Source of the DNA: Notolepis coatsorum
Taxonomy: Eukaryota; Chordata; Actinopteri; Aulopiformes; Paralepididae
DNA: 64,000 nt
Assembly (NCBI GenBank): GCA_963971535.1
Contig: OZ020592.1
Span: 130,393,663 to 130,457,662 of the forward strand
Direction: 5' to 3'
Shown: positions 12,264 through 23,222 of the stretch, piece by piece
Numbering within the stretch: the stretch's first letter is position 1
Layout: each line of letters begins with the position of its first letter
Program-made: the position numbers and the translations under genes
Notes under the pieces: model-generated
What the model saw: only the letters and a program-made list of their open reading frames with translations
What the model was told of the DNA's origin: nothing
Database searches by the model: none

Positions 12264-12731
12264 TTTTTTTTATCTACTTTTTCTCCCATTTTCTATTTTT
12301 CTCCCATCCCAATTTCGTATCGTCCAATTCTACCCTCCTCTGTCTCGAACGCTGTTAGGCCATGCCTCCCACAAGCCGGCTGTAATGTGGACGAAGCCAT
12401 ACATTGCACGAGTCCCCTCCGGTACTTGAGGAGGCAGCCGTCGCATCTTTTCACCTGCACAGCGCAATCTCTCAGCGGCGGGGGTCTGCGTGGGAGGGCA
12501 CGCCGCCCCCGTCGCTTCCTGATTCTGCTGCGCAGGCGCACCGACCGATCTGTAGGAGTCGCTGACCACAACGTCCGATCCCCACCCATCAGCTTCCCAC
12601 CCCCTAATACTGCCAAATGTATTAGTGTGAACGACCAGCCAAGCTGATAGCAATGTGGAGAGCTGGGTTCGAACCCAGCATCTCCTGCATTGGTGGTGAG
12701 CGCCTTGCCCACTGCACCACCTAGCCGCCCC
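12264..12731 (-). mobile_element. tRNA-derived SINE, family B copy 3, 15-bp TSD
   Basis: Minus-strand copy: its A-tail appears as poly(T) at 12264 and its tRNA-like head lies at about 12640-12731 with GGGTTCGAACCCAGC near 12667. The duplication CTATTATCCTTATCC is perfect at 12249-12263 and 12732-12746. The head keeps a symmetric GGTTCGAACC B box. Confidence 0.93.
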
Positions 12732-13373
12732 CTATTATCCTTATCCTGTGGTAGCTACTGCCAGGGCATAAAAGAAAATATTGTTTGTTTCCTGTTGGTT
12801 GTCAGTTAAGGCCATGGGTAGGTAGGGAATTTATTTTATTTTATTTTATTTTTTTATTTTATTCTTTCCCACGGCGACTATGGATAGGGAATTTCTTTAT
12901 TTAATTAAAATTTTCACAATAACATGGATGCATGTACTCTGCCAGCATGTTTAATATCCATAATACTAAAGGTTTGACTAAGATTTCTATGAAACTTTAT
13001 TGTAAAAAAAAAATTATAATAATAATAATCTTTTATTACAAAAAAAAAACTCATAAAATAAATAATGGGTCGCACCTAAATCGGCAGGGTCGGTCGGCAA
13101 CCGGAAACAATTTTTTTTTCTTTTAGGCCCAAGCTGTAAACGATGGGAGTTAGTCACCTTGTTTGTAGAGCTAAATCTATATTCTATATTATAGCCATGG
13201 ATGCAATACTATAGTCATTTGACATTGAGTTTCTTCCGGTCAAGATGCAAAAAAGAGATAATTTTTCCATCCATACGTTCCCGTGTTATACCGTGGTGAA
13301 TATAAGTATGGTTTTAGAGAGGTCTAGGGTAATTCATGAAATGCTTAGTTGTAATAATAATAATAATAATGCA

Positions 13374-13847
13374 CGGCGGCTAGGTGGTGTAGTGGGCAAG
13401 GCGCTCGCCACCAATGCAGGAGACGCTGGGTTCGAGCCCAGCTCTCAGCATTGCTACCAGCTTGGCTGGTCGTTCATACTAACACAATTGGCAGTGTTAG
13501 GGGTGGGAAAGCTGGTGGGTGGGTCCTGGTCGTTGTAAAACAGCGACTCCTACAGTTCGGTCGGGGCGCCTGCTCAGCGAGGAAAAGATCTAAGGGGGAT
13601 AGTGTGATCCTTCCACACGTTACACCCTCTCAGTGAGAGTCCGCGCTGCCAGGTGAAAAGAAGCGGTTGATTGGCTACACGTGTGTCGGAGGAAGCACGC
13701 GATAGCCTCCACTCTCCCAGACCGACTGTGGGGGGTAGGTGCGCAGCAACCAGGAAGGGGATTGGGAATTGGCATAACGACTAACATTGGGATGGGAGAA
13801 AAACGGGGGGGGGGAGGAAAAAGGAGGGGGAAAAAGATTAAAAAAAA
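13374..13847 (+). mobile_element. tRNA-derived SINE, family B copy 4
   Basis: Head GGTGGTGTAGTGGGCAAGGC with B box GGGTTCGAGCCCAG, body with AACACAATTGGCAGTGTTAG, and an A-rich tail. The flanking AATAATAATAATGCA at 13359-13373 and 13848-13862 is the target-site duplication. Part of it is microsatellite, so its exact length is uncertain. Confidence 0.88.
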
Positions 13848-13862
13848 AATAATAATAATGCA

Positions 13863-13960
13863 GGACCTGTTCAGAGGTCTTTAATTGGCATGCAATTATC
13901 CTCAATGTTAGCGGTTAGCACACACGGTTAGCACACACACACCGGAACACACACGCATGC
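13863..13960 (-). repeat. Short retroposed fragment, copy 1
   Basis: The sequence GGACCTGTTCAGAGGTCTTT followed by GGCATGCAA recurs at about 48103-48200, where it carries a poly(T) start. On the minus strand the second copy reads as a transcript 3' end with AATAAA before poly(A). The source transcript is not identified. Confidence 0.5.
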
Positions 13961-13979
13961 ATTGTTTTTTGTAGGATCG

Positions 13980-14343
13980 CCGATGCGATTAGTCTCTGCG
14001 CTTAACCCATCCCGTCGTCCTTCCCCCCAAGGGCAGCCGGGAGCAGACAGACGTCGGCGAGGGCCGCGCCCGGGGACCAATCCAAGTGCTCCTGCCCGTC
14101 TTCGTCAAGGACGCCACAGCGTTAACGATCTGTTGCTGTGCATGTTTTCCCATTGGGTTTATCTTATCGGGGGGGAAACCCTTGCGAGCACGGGGAGAAC
14201 ATGCAAACTCCACACAGAAAGGCCTGGGAGATACCCCACCTGGGTACCTGGCATCATGGAAACCTGGTCCCCAAGCGGGAATCGAACCCTGGACCTTCTT
14301 GCTGTGAGGCGACAGTGTTAACCACTACACCACCGTGCCACCT
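13980..14343 (-). mobile_element. tRNA-derived SINE of HE1/V-SINE type
   Basis: On the minus strand the head reads GGTGGCACGGTGGTGTAGTG and a B-box-like GGTTCGATTCCCGC lies near 14277. The body contains the typical ACATGCAAACTCCACACAGA block on the plus strand. These features match the widespread fish HE1/V-SINE group. It sits inside the older TTAA element next to the family B SINE. Confidence 0.72.
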
Positions 14344-15222
14344 GTTGAGGCAGTATACGTTGATTACATTATAGACGTTGCCGTTTCCTTCCTGAACCCG
14401 CTATTGTTCCGGAATCAAATCCACATTATAAGTATTATGTTCCATCATGAATGCATGAAAGGGGGGGGGGGGGTAGTTTCGGATTATTTGATTGTCAGTA
14501 ATGGCATTCGCATTGAACACTAAAAACGGTTATCAGCCCGATCGGTGTAAAAGCATTGCAGGATCAAGCTAGAATGGACGTCAAATCGCCCTTACCTGTG
14601 GCCGGGAGTAATCTAAAAAGAATATTCCAATTTCTTGATGGCCATCTGGTAGATCCAATGTCCATTTCGGGAACGGTTTATGTTGATTGTTGATTTTTTT
14701 GTTAGTTTGTTTTATCTTTGTTTATGTTTATTTATTTGTATGTGTAAACATTCAAAATAAAAGAATTCATTCATCTGCTCAACGGCATAATTCACCACAA
14801 CCATTCCAGGACCAGCCGGGACAACCGTTCGGCTCGAACAACAAGGGAAAATGAAACCTGAGACCTGGGGCCGTCCCACAGAGAAAGATACAAGGGTAGA
14901 AAAGGTGCTCGATACCACCCTCTAGCGTGATGCGGCCGGTATTGCACTTTTACACAGAGAGTCAGTGGGCCTGTAATGAATAGAAATATCGAATAAAATA
15001 AATAATGATCAAATAATATATACGTGGTTGGCGTTCAACGGTTGTCGGACAAACACATAAGCGTTGTCGGCGTCCAATGAGCTAATAATAATACCAACTC
15101 ATTCATAATAATAAATAATATATTGTGTACAGCACAATATCAGCAACTCTTGTTGGTATTTTGTTTCATTCACTAAACTACCTAATGTACTTTTTATTAA
15201 GGCTCTTATATATCTCTTAGAG

Positions 15223-16366
15223 CAGGGGTGTCAAACTCATTTTCACAGAGGGCCACATCAGCATTATGGTTGCCCTCAAAGGGCCAAAGACCGTATAAAT
15301 GTTAATGTAATGTAAAATAAATGTAGCTACTCATTTACATATTGTTAAACATGTTGTTTCTGTATTTATTACTTATTCAAGTTATACATATTGCATATGC
15401 ATTTGCATAGATGTAAAAATATATGTTAGCTTATGTTATTTTAACAAATAATTTTAGTTTATCAGAACCCCATATTACTCCATCAATCAATGATCAAACC
15501 ATTCAAGTAAATAACAAAGAAGAATATCATCAAATACAAGCTATGACATTAAGTTTGTTCAAAACCTTTTTGTCACAGTCAAGAGGGGCAGAACTAACAA
15601 CTGTGAGCTGCAAAGAATGCGTGGGACAGATGTAGCAGATGTTACAAAAACAAATGGCTGCACACAACCTTGCAGAGGCCATACATCCAACTAATGGAAG
15701 ATTAGTTTAATTAACAGATTGCAGAATGGGTACAGTACAGCTCAATACACACAATTGTTAAGGGGATGCAGACCAGAGAAAGACTTTCGACTTGTTTACA
15801 TCAGGGTCCCCCATTTTCAATTTGTAATGAAATTGCTATTATGTGTCTGCATGAACACACAACTCTAACTGTACTCAAAAATAACAAAATAAGGGTTGTC
15901 TCAGTTCACAACTATATTGGTCAAGTTTTGGGTGGGACTTGTTTGCGTCCCTACAGCTTCTTATTCAATTGAGCGAGATGCTCGGTTATGTCACACAGCC
16001 AGCTTGCATCGGACAGTTCAGACAATATTTCTTCAACCCTTTGTTACCTATTCCGCCTGGATCTTTTTTGTATTTTGGGCTGTAAAATTGTCAAAGAATG
16101 TCTGAGGAGTAAGTGCTTTTGGCTTTTTTCCTTTTGTTACTTCATCAATACCTCAGATGTTCAACACACATGTATGTGTAAGAATGTGTAATAACTAAGG
16201 CTGTCAAAGCTTTATTAACGCATTAACCCACAATTATTTTAACGCCGCTATTTTTTAACCCAAGATTAATGTTAAAAAAAAATTTTTTACCAGCGCTCTT
16301 GGGGGGCCACATCAAATGACGTGGCCGGCCGCATTTGGCCCGCGGGCCATGAGTTTGACACCTATG
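15223..16366. mobile_element. hAT MITE, TSD TCTTAGAG
   Basis: Starts CAGGGGTGTCAAACTCA and ends TGAGTTTGACACCTATG, terminal inverted repeats of about 17 bp. The 8-bp duplication TCTTAGAG is perfect at 15215-15222 and 16367-16374, diagnostic of the hAT superfamily. It is 1,144 bp with no transposase. A tail-type retroposon (15709-15826, minus strand) is inserted in it. Confidence 0.92.
15709..15826 (-). repeat. Tail-type retroposon, copy 3
   Basis: Minus-strand copy of the unit at 1631, from AACAGATTGCAGAATGGGTA to GGGTCCCCCATTTTCAATTT. It is nested in the hAT MITE. No tetranucleotide tract remains at its 3' end. Confidence 0.72.
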
Positions 16367-16381
16367 TCTTAGAGCATCTAC

Positions 16382-17239
16382 TGTTATGGTTTGTAAACAA
16401 CCCCAACAGCACGACACAGACAGGTAGTTCAGAGTTAGCCAAAACCGAAGGGCGTATTTATTTTCACAAAACAGAATGTGCAACCACAATGTTAATCCTC
16501 TTGAGGGGAATGTCCTTTAGCCAAGTTGGGCTCTGCAGCACTGCCCTAAGCGGAGTTGACTCTGCGGCTCTGCAGCACTGCCCTTAGCAGAGTTGACTCT
16601 GCGGCTCTGCAGCTTCATGCTATTCCACTCGCGGGGAAAATAGAAACGGAGAATGTCATTAGTTCCAAAACATAGAATATAACAGGCAGAGACCAGTAAC
16701 AAAACAAACAATTCTTCAGTGTTTGAGGAAACACAGGCAGAGTCCAGTAACAAAACTAATTCTTCAGTGTTTGAGGAAACACACAGGCAGAGTCCAGTAA
16801 CAAAACAAACAATTCAGTGTTTGAGGAAACACACAGGCAGAGTCCAGTAACAAAACAAACAATTCAGTGTTTGAGGAAACACACAGGCAGAGTCCAGTAA
16901 CAGACGAAGGCCGTGAGTCCAGGGCAAAAACGAGGATATCAATTCATAGAAAAATAGTCCTCCAAAAAACTCACCAGAAGCAAGGTCGAAGTGGGAAAAC
17001 GAGGCATGGGTCCACGGAGGCAGAGAGAGAACACAGCAACAACCTCCAAGGGGCGCACTGAAGGAACAAGAGAGGGAACAGCAGTAGAGTACGTGGTGAC
17101 AAAACGACCCGACACAGAAATGATCAGCAAACCCAGTATAAGAGTGCTCCCGCCGAGCTGATTGGAAACTCCTCTCAGGTGCGTGATGGTAATGGACCTG
17201 TCTCAAAACCCTGCCCCTTTTCTTGATCCTCCAATCACA
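16382..17239 (-). mobile_element. Solo LTR fossil, Sushi-like Ty3/gypsy, antisense
   Basis: Related along its length to the reverse complement of the provirus LTR at 42382-43096. Shared blocks include TAGTTCAGAGTTAGCC, GCGTATTTATTT, the repeated GGCTCTGCAG region and GAGCTGATTGGAAACTC. It has TG...CA ends and no internal region, so it is a solo LTR fossil, diverged and longer than its relative. About 210 bp inside it (16690-16900) is a tandem repeat of a unit of about 50 bp. It lies 324 bp upstream of ssh1 exon 2, antisense to the gene. I saw no matching 5-bp duplication at its ends. Confidence 0.75.
16690..16900. repeat. About 50-bp tandem repeat within the solo LTR
   Basis: A unit containing CAGTGTTTGAGGAAACACA and GGCAGAGTCCAGTAACAAAA is repeated four to five times with small length differences. 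Confidence 0.85.
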
Positions 17240-17332
17240 ACTGTCGCTTACCTCGGACAAACTTGGTTTGTCCGAGGTAAGCGACAGTTGTGATTGGAGG
17301 ATCAAGAAAAGGGGCAGGGTTTGAGACAGGTC
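17195..17332. repeat. Near-perfect palindrome, 68-bp arms, 3-nt loop
   Basis: The left arm 17195-17262 and right arm 17266-17332 are reverse complements except for one length difference in an A run, separated by TTG. The left arm contains the terminal 45 bp of the solo LTR plus 23 bp of its flank, so flank and LTR end are duplicated in inverted orientation. It could extrude as a cruciform or hairpin. Confidence 0.92.
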
Positions 17333-17563
17333 AATTGGCACTGAGAAGCGCGCAGTACTGGACCAGCCCTCACATCTACCTTGTTGTCCACTTTACTAAT
17401 TAATTCATCAAGGTTTATAATTAGTGGACATATAGGCAAGTCTAAATCCTTACTCTAGATAGTTGGCGGAGGGTCATTATGTGGGTCAGCAATGATGCCA
17501 ACAACATTAAACAGCTCTGTGTGATGAAATTAATGATCTTCCCCCTATTTTTCTGTCTTGCAG

Positions 17564-17601
17564 GATTTTGGGAGTGATGACAAACGCAGAGTAAACCAGA
17601 G
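17564..17601 (+). CDS. ssh1: Slingshot-type protein phosphatase, coding exon 2
   Basis: A 38-nt exon between a strong acceptor (TTTTTCTGTCTTGCAG) and a strong donor (AGAG|GTACGT). Reading in phase 0 from exon 1 gives DFGSDDKRRVNQ plus two bases (AG), leaving phase 2. Mammalian SSH1 has GSEEDRKLNLSLSES at this point, so spacing and acidic-basic pattern match, and AG plus the next exon can supply the expected Ser. This supports SSH1 over SSH2. The exon is followed within 20 bp by a minisatellite. Exon 3, expected to begin near LSESFF..VKGAALFL, was not found downstream. Confidence 0.75.
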
Positions 17602-17617
17602 GTACGTTTGTTTGCGG

Positions 17618-17765
17618 CACAGTTAACCGTCTGTAGTGTGGTAGTGAAAGGGTTAACCTTCTGCAGTGTTTTAGTGAAAGGGTTAACCCTTTGTCGTGCA
17701 GCAGTGAAAGGGTTAACCTTCTATTGTGTGTGTGTGGCAGTGAAAGGGTTAACCCTTTTGTATTC
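17618..17765. repeat. About 33-bp minisatellite after exon 2
   Basis: About four to five units built on AGTGAAAGGGTTAACC with CTTCTGTAGTGTGGT-type spacers. The same minisatellite occurs at 51446-51597 on the far side of the large L1 nest. Confidence 0.88.
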
Positions 17766-18304
17766 GATAACGTGGCAAAGTAGGTAAAACGTTGGCTTGT
17801 GTTTTTTTATCTGCATCTGTCTTGGTTTTATTCACCCTGTGGAATCTGGAATGGTGGCAGTCTGGCTCCACAGCAGAGAGCATCCGACTGCCAATCCAAT
17901 AAAACAGCTTTCTTTCTTTCTGTCTGTCTGTGTGGTGTAGTCATCCGGAGCTAATTCTGACTAACATGTTTTTCTCATTTGAGTCGGCACACAACCAATA
18001 TGTTATTATGAGTCGATATAGGTGTGTCCTCAGTTTCTCCCACCACATTATCACGGTTCAGGGGACCAGTTTCAGAAACATCTTCTATTCTGAGTTACTT
18101 TGCTCCGTCACACTGTTCATCATTTATATACATATTTTAGAATGTATATCTCTGACTGTGTACTCTTATTCTTATTTTAGATTTTTGACTACCTGAATGT
18201 TCATTGTGAGCGATCTGTGGTGCTGAATTTCCCTCGGGATCAATAAAGTACTTCTATTCTATTCTATCTATTCTATACAGTACATGGGCATTTGGTACAT
18301 GGTA
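17766..18304 (+). repeat. Retroposon 3' end with (TTCTA)n tail
   Basis: The segment to about 18285 ends CCTCGGGATCAATAAAGTAC followed by a TTCTA/TCTA repeat, the usual 3' end of a widespread fish LINE/SINE group. The upstream limit (about 17930) is uncertain. The first 160 bp is plain intron sequence. Confidence 0.5.
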
Positions 18305-19020
18305 CATTTACGTTTAGTCATTTAGCTGATGCTTTTATTGAAAGCGACTTACAAGTTCTGTACAACAAGACAGCAGGAAGGGTACGTAACGTTGTTCGTC
18401 AAACAGTGTTGAACTTGAGTGCTTCAGTCTTGAGTGCATAGTAGTGTAGACATATTTGCATAGTAGGTAAGATGAGACGGTATGTTTCATTTTATTTAAT
18501 TTTATTTATTTTTGGGGGGGGGGGGGGGGGAGTGGGCTTTCTGTATTTTTCACCCATCCCAATTTAGTCATTATGCCAATTTCCTTCCTGGTCGTTGCAC
18601 GCATTGCCCCACTGTCGGCCTGGGGAGGACTCCTCCGATACATGTGGAGTCGCCAGCCGCTTCTTTTCACTTGACAGCGAGGAGTTTCACTGGGGGAATG
18701 TAACGCGTGCGGAGGTTCACGCTATTTCCCCCAGATCCCCTCAATGCTGAACAGGCGCCCCGACCGACCTGTAGGAGTTTACAACGACCAGGACACATAC
18801 CCCGCCGGCTTCCCACCCGCTAACACTGCCAATTGTGTTAGTAGGGACGACTGACCAAGCCGGAGGTACCGCTGACAGCTGGATTCAATCCCAGAGTCTC
18901 TGCGGTGGTAGGCGAGTGCTTAGTCCACTGCGCTACCCAGCTGCCCCTAGTTTCATATTTTATTCAGATATTGATTGAAGAAGTGTGTTTTTAGTCGACG
19001 GCGGATAATTGGTAGTGTTG
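18305..19020 (-). mobile_element. L2-clade LINE 3' fragment, split by a SINE
   Basis: The left part, ACGTTTAGTCATTTAGCTGA through AGCGACTTACAAGTTCTGTA, and the right part near 18972, GAAGAAGTGTGTTTTTAGTC, match the 3' end of the L2 copy at 23223-24363. A family B SINE separates them. Only the 3' UTR and the last few codons remain. Confidence 0.72.
18495..18950 (-). mobile_element. tRNA-derived SINE, family B copy 5
   Basis: Minus-strand copy with tRNA-like head at about 18880-18950 and body containing CCGACCGACCTGTAGGAGT. The flanks share GTTTCAT(A)TTTTATT, an approximate target-site duplication. A long G run near 18520 lies at its A-rich end. Confidence 0.82.
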
Positions 19021-19078
19021 ACTCTGCTCCTTTAGGATTCAAAATGCGTAGCCTATTTTATAGATTGAAAGTTGCTCC

Positions 19079-19300
19079 ATCATGACATAATAATAATAAT
19101 AATAATAATACATTTTATTTATATAGCGCTTTTCAAGTACCCAAAGATGCTGACAATAAGCAAAACAAATGAACAGAGAAACAAAGAACCACAGGGAATA
19201 AGCAACAGTATGAATACGCAAGACATAAAACCAACGGGTAACAAGTAACAAATACAAAGTCCAGCAGGGGAACAATCAGGGAAGTAAATAACTTGATCAA
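19079..19300 (-). mobile_element. LINE 3' UTR fragment with (ATT)n tail, copy 2
   Basis: On the plus strand: (ATA)n, then CATTTTATTTATATAGCGCT, then CCCAAAGATGCTGACAATA. The following 150 bp matches the copy at 19899-20110. No coding part remains. Confidence 0.68.
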
Positions 19301-19898
19301 TTCAGCCCTCTGTGTTAATGTTGGAAGACAGCAGGCTGTAACACTGACTACCTCATGGCTATTTGAGGCAATAAAAGGGACTGATCGTTTTATTCTATTT
19401 TATTGTGCAACCTACCGTATTTATAGACCTGAGCGTGACACAAGATAAAAATGGCCACTGTGTGAATATGGTGAACTGGCTATCTAGGTATTGACTTTAT
19501 CACGTACCGCAGGTCTATAGGAAGCTCTACTTATGCTTCTAATACCTGTAATCTCCTCCAGAGTCATTTAAGATGGTTCACAGTGAAACTGGTAACAAGA
19601 GAAGCTGATACTTCAGATGATGAGTTTGGCAATTTGGGGAAAGGAGCCGCCGGCTTTGATCTCAGGCTCTTGATAGTCAAATCACCTACAATTCTGAGTT
19701 CCAGCTTTTTACAAGTCTGACATCTGACCAAAACAGACTCAAAGTTCACTCATTAACTCGTTTTATCGCTGCTTTTAGTTTTGACGGTAGTAACTAAAGT
19801 GACATGTATCTCTTAGCTCCACTAAGTGAGCTGTTTCATCAAACAGCTCACTTAGTGGAGCAAGCTCATATTTTGGGATTTAAACATTGCGTGTATTG

Positions 19899-20700
19899 AT
19901 AATAATAATAATAATTCATTTATTTTGTATAGCGCTTTTCAAGGACCCAAAGTCGCTGACAATAGGCAAAAAAAGAAAACAAAGAAACAAAACCAGAGGG
20001 AAACGGAGGACAATAAGAATACACAGGAAACATAAAACCACGAGTAACGGATAACAAATGCGGGAGTGAGTAGGGGAGACAGTCGGGAGGAGAGTAAAGG
20101 GGTCCCCACACGGCGAGCGATTTTAGCCAGGCGACCGATTTTTTTAGCGAGGCGACCGACAGAATTGTATTGCCTCCATTGTTATGAATGGGAGAACCCA
20201 CACGGCAGGAGATTTTGAAGCGACGGTCGCGCAGCTATTTCTGTCGCCTGGCTAAAAATCGCCTTGATCCTATTTTTTGAGGCGACACTGAAAGGACAAT
20301 GAGGAAATAACATGACTTCTACTGGTGTATCATTTGTACACCATTAATGTATTATACATTCATTGATCAATAACCTACGTATTATTACCATGCTACTTAT
20401 GTTAATTATTATTAACAGGAACAATAAAAATAAATAACGTTAGTTGGAGAACTTAAGGTTTAGTGGCCGCTTGTCATTAACTAACTGACAATGCGCCACG
20501 ATGCACCTACTAGATGTTTTTGTACTCGGGTAACAGGGGGGGGGGGGGGGCAGGAGAGGAGAGAACGTGGGGCAGGGGGAAATGGTGGCGAGTTGGAGGA
20601 GGGTGGTTATGGGTAAGGAAGGTTGAATGCTTGGGAGAACAGGTAGGTTTTGAGTCTGGATTTGAAGGTGGAGAGTGAGGGAGTGTCAATCAGGATTGCA
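19899..20700 (-). mobile_element. L2-like LINE 3' end with coding remnant
   Basis: The 3' UTR at 19899-20100 has (ATT)n and a TATAGCGCTTTTCAAGGACC core. On the minus strand about 20600-20690 reads TPSLSTFKSRLKTYLFSQAF, the typical C-terminus of L2-clade reverse transcriptase proteins. A MITE-like sequence at about 20101-20525 separates the two parts. Confidence 0.65.
20101..20525. mobile_element. MITE-like insertion, class unknown
   Basis: Begins GGGGTCCCCACACGGCGAGC and contains inverted blocks built on AGGCGACCGA and CGCCTGGCTAAAAATCGCC. It interrupts the LINE 3' end around it. Exact ends and target-site duplication were not resolved. Confidence 0.4.
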
Positions 20701-23222
20701 CCTGATTAGATAAATGTGCTGCTAGACTAGCCTGTTTCTCAACTTTCTCTTTTTCAACCTAAAATATGTTTCTGACAAAATATTTAGCTGGAAATAAGAC
20801 ACACACAATTGCTGGATCTTGATTCACATTTGATCTGCGATGCCTCGTTTTGACAGCTTGGTTCATGGGAACCAGAAAAACATTATGGCTCGCTCGTAAG
20901 TTAGCTCACTTTCCCCCACATAAATGGTTTACTAAAATACGTTTCTTTTTTGAAACACGGTATTCAAAGATTTTGTTTTTTCACAAGCGGTCCCACATGG
21001 GCCAAAATAAAATAAAAGTAAAATAATGCCCACCCACCCTCCTTCCCTCCCCTCCCCCCACCCCATACCAGACAGAACCATTCTAAAACAACTTAATTAC
21101 CTTAAGTCATTCATTAATCAATCAACAATTTTCCCTTTAGCATTTGAATCACCAGACAGCAGTGACACAAGCATCTCTCCTGTACTCTGTAAACATAAAA
21201 AAGAAAAGCAAGAACATAAAAGAATAGCAGGCCGAGAGGCCAGGAAGGCCAGTCAGGTCGCCTCTGTCACATCCTCCGCCTCCATACCCTCAAAGAAAGT
21301 CAAGAAAGGATCCCAAATATTGTGGAATTTTTTGGTGCAACCACTGACAGTATACCTGATCCTTTCCAGTTGGATGTGATACATGACCTCTCTCATCCAG
21401 TGGCCGTAGACAGGTGAACCTGGGTCATTCCATTTGAACAGTATTAGCCTTCTGGCCAAGAGTGAACCGAAGGCCAGCATTCTAGATTCCCACCATCTAA
21501 AGTGGATGTCCGTTGGGGCCACTCCGAATAATGCAATATATGGTGATGGCTCCACTTCCTTTCCAAATATCTTAGAGAAGGTGTCAAAGATGGTCTGCCA
21601 ATAGGTGTGCAACTTTGGGCACGTCCAGAACATGTGGAGCAGAGTGGCTGGAGCCTGTCTGCAGCGGTCGCATAGAGGGTCTATGTCGGGATATATTTTA
21701 GAGAGCCTGTCTTTAGACCAATGCAGTCGGTGTACAATTTTAAATTGGATAACCGCATGTTTATGGCAAATGGAAGAGGAGAAAATCCCCTGTATTATTT
21801 TGTCCTCTGTGATTGGTTCACCTAAGTCAGTCTCCCATCTGCCCCTGAGGAGATCTAAAGGTGTCGAGTTGCTTCTATTAAGTAGTTCATAAATTCTGCT
21901 TATAGCCTGTTTCTGGATCAGTTTACAGTTCAAGATTGAGTCTAAAAGGGAGGCAGGAGGACACACTGGGTAGCAGTCCGAGTTCGAAGTTACGAAGCTC
22001 CGGAGTTGCAAGTATCTATAGAAGTGTGACCTAGGGATCTTGTATTTCTGTACTAGCTGTTCAAAGGAGGCAAAGTTGCCGTCTTTATAGAGGTCAGAGA
22101 GCGTAATCACTCCACTCCCAGTCCCAGCCCAACTGTCGAAGGCCTTATCCATCGTTGATGGGACAAACATGTGATTTCTTGTGATCGGAGCAGCCAGTGA
22201 TAGTTCCCTGAGGGAAAAGGTTCTTCTAAATTGGTTCCACACTTTTATCGAATGGATGACAACTGGGTTCAAGGTAAAGCTAGATATGGGCTGTGTGAAC
22301 GGGAGCTTAGCACATAACAAGGCAGATAGGGAGGTGGATTTAACCGACTCTCTCCAGCACTGTCCACCAGGGAGCTGTGTCCTCGCCCTTTACCCAGTAT
22401 AATAACGATCTTATGTTTGCTGGCCAGTAGTAGTAAATGAAGTTTGGAAGCGCCATCCCACCCATTACGCGGGGTCTCTGCAGCATAGATCTTTTGATCC
22501 GGGGCGGTTTTTTGTTCCAGATAAAGGAAGATATCTGGTTGTTTATCTTGGAGAAGAATGTTTTAGTCAGAAAGACTGGAAGACTCTGAAATACATATAG
22601 ACATTTTGGCAATACATTCATCTTTATTGTGTTGATTCTCCCACCCAGGGATAGCGACAGGGGGTCCCAACGTTCAATATCTCTCGCCAGATTAGACAGT
22701 AAAGGTTGATAGTTAGCCATATATAGGTCTTTATGTTCATGCGTGATCCATATCCCGAGGTACTTGAACTTTTTAGGGCTAATTTTAAACGGGAATGTGC
22801 TCCGAGGTATCCGATCCGCCGAAGTTCCGACGGGCATCAGTTTGCTTTTTTGAATGTTGATTTTGTATCCGGATATTTTGCCGAAGTCTGCAAGTAGGGT
22901 CATCAACCGAGGAAGACTCGTTTGGGGTTGTGATATATACAACAACATGTCGTCCGTGTAGAGCGAGACTTTATGCTCCGAGCCCGTGCGCATGATCCCT
23001 TTGATATCGGTGTTCTGCCTCAGAGCCAGCGCAAGGGGCTCCATTGCGATCGTGAAAAGGAGTGGAAATAAAGGACATCCCTGTCTCGTACCCCTATGTA
23101 GTTCAAAGTAGGTGGATAGATTGTTGTTGGTGCGAACGGCAGCCATCGGAGACGTATATAGAATTTTAATCCAAGCTATGAGTTTAGGGCCAAACCCAAA
23201 CCTCCCCAGAGCGTGAAAAAGA

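Larger units (their letters stand above)
13131..15088 (-). mobile_element. Older TTAA MITE copy interrupted by SINEs
   Basis: Blocks at 13140-13350, 14370-14660 and 14770-15088 match, in reverse order and orientation, the element at 6275-7197. One example is the CATGAATGCATGAAAGGGG block next to a homopolymer run, present in both copies. The copy is diverged and its terminal TTAA is eroded to TTAG-like sequence. It is split by a family B SINE, a retroposed fragment and a second type of SINE, and near 14660-14770 by a short A-rich insertion. Confidence 0.65.

Noticed and set aside
12640-12731. tRNA gene on the minus strand
   Set aside because: The symmetric GGTTCGAACC B box is the head of a family B SINE with a perfect 15-bp duplication, not a free tRNA gene.
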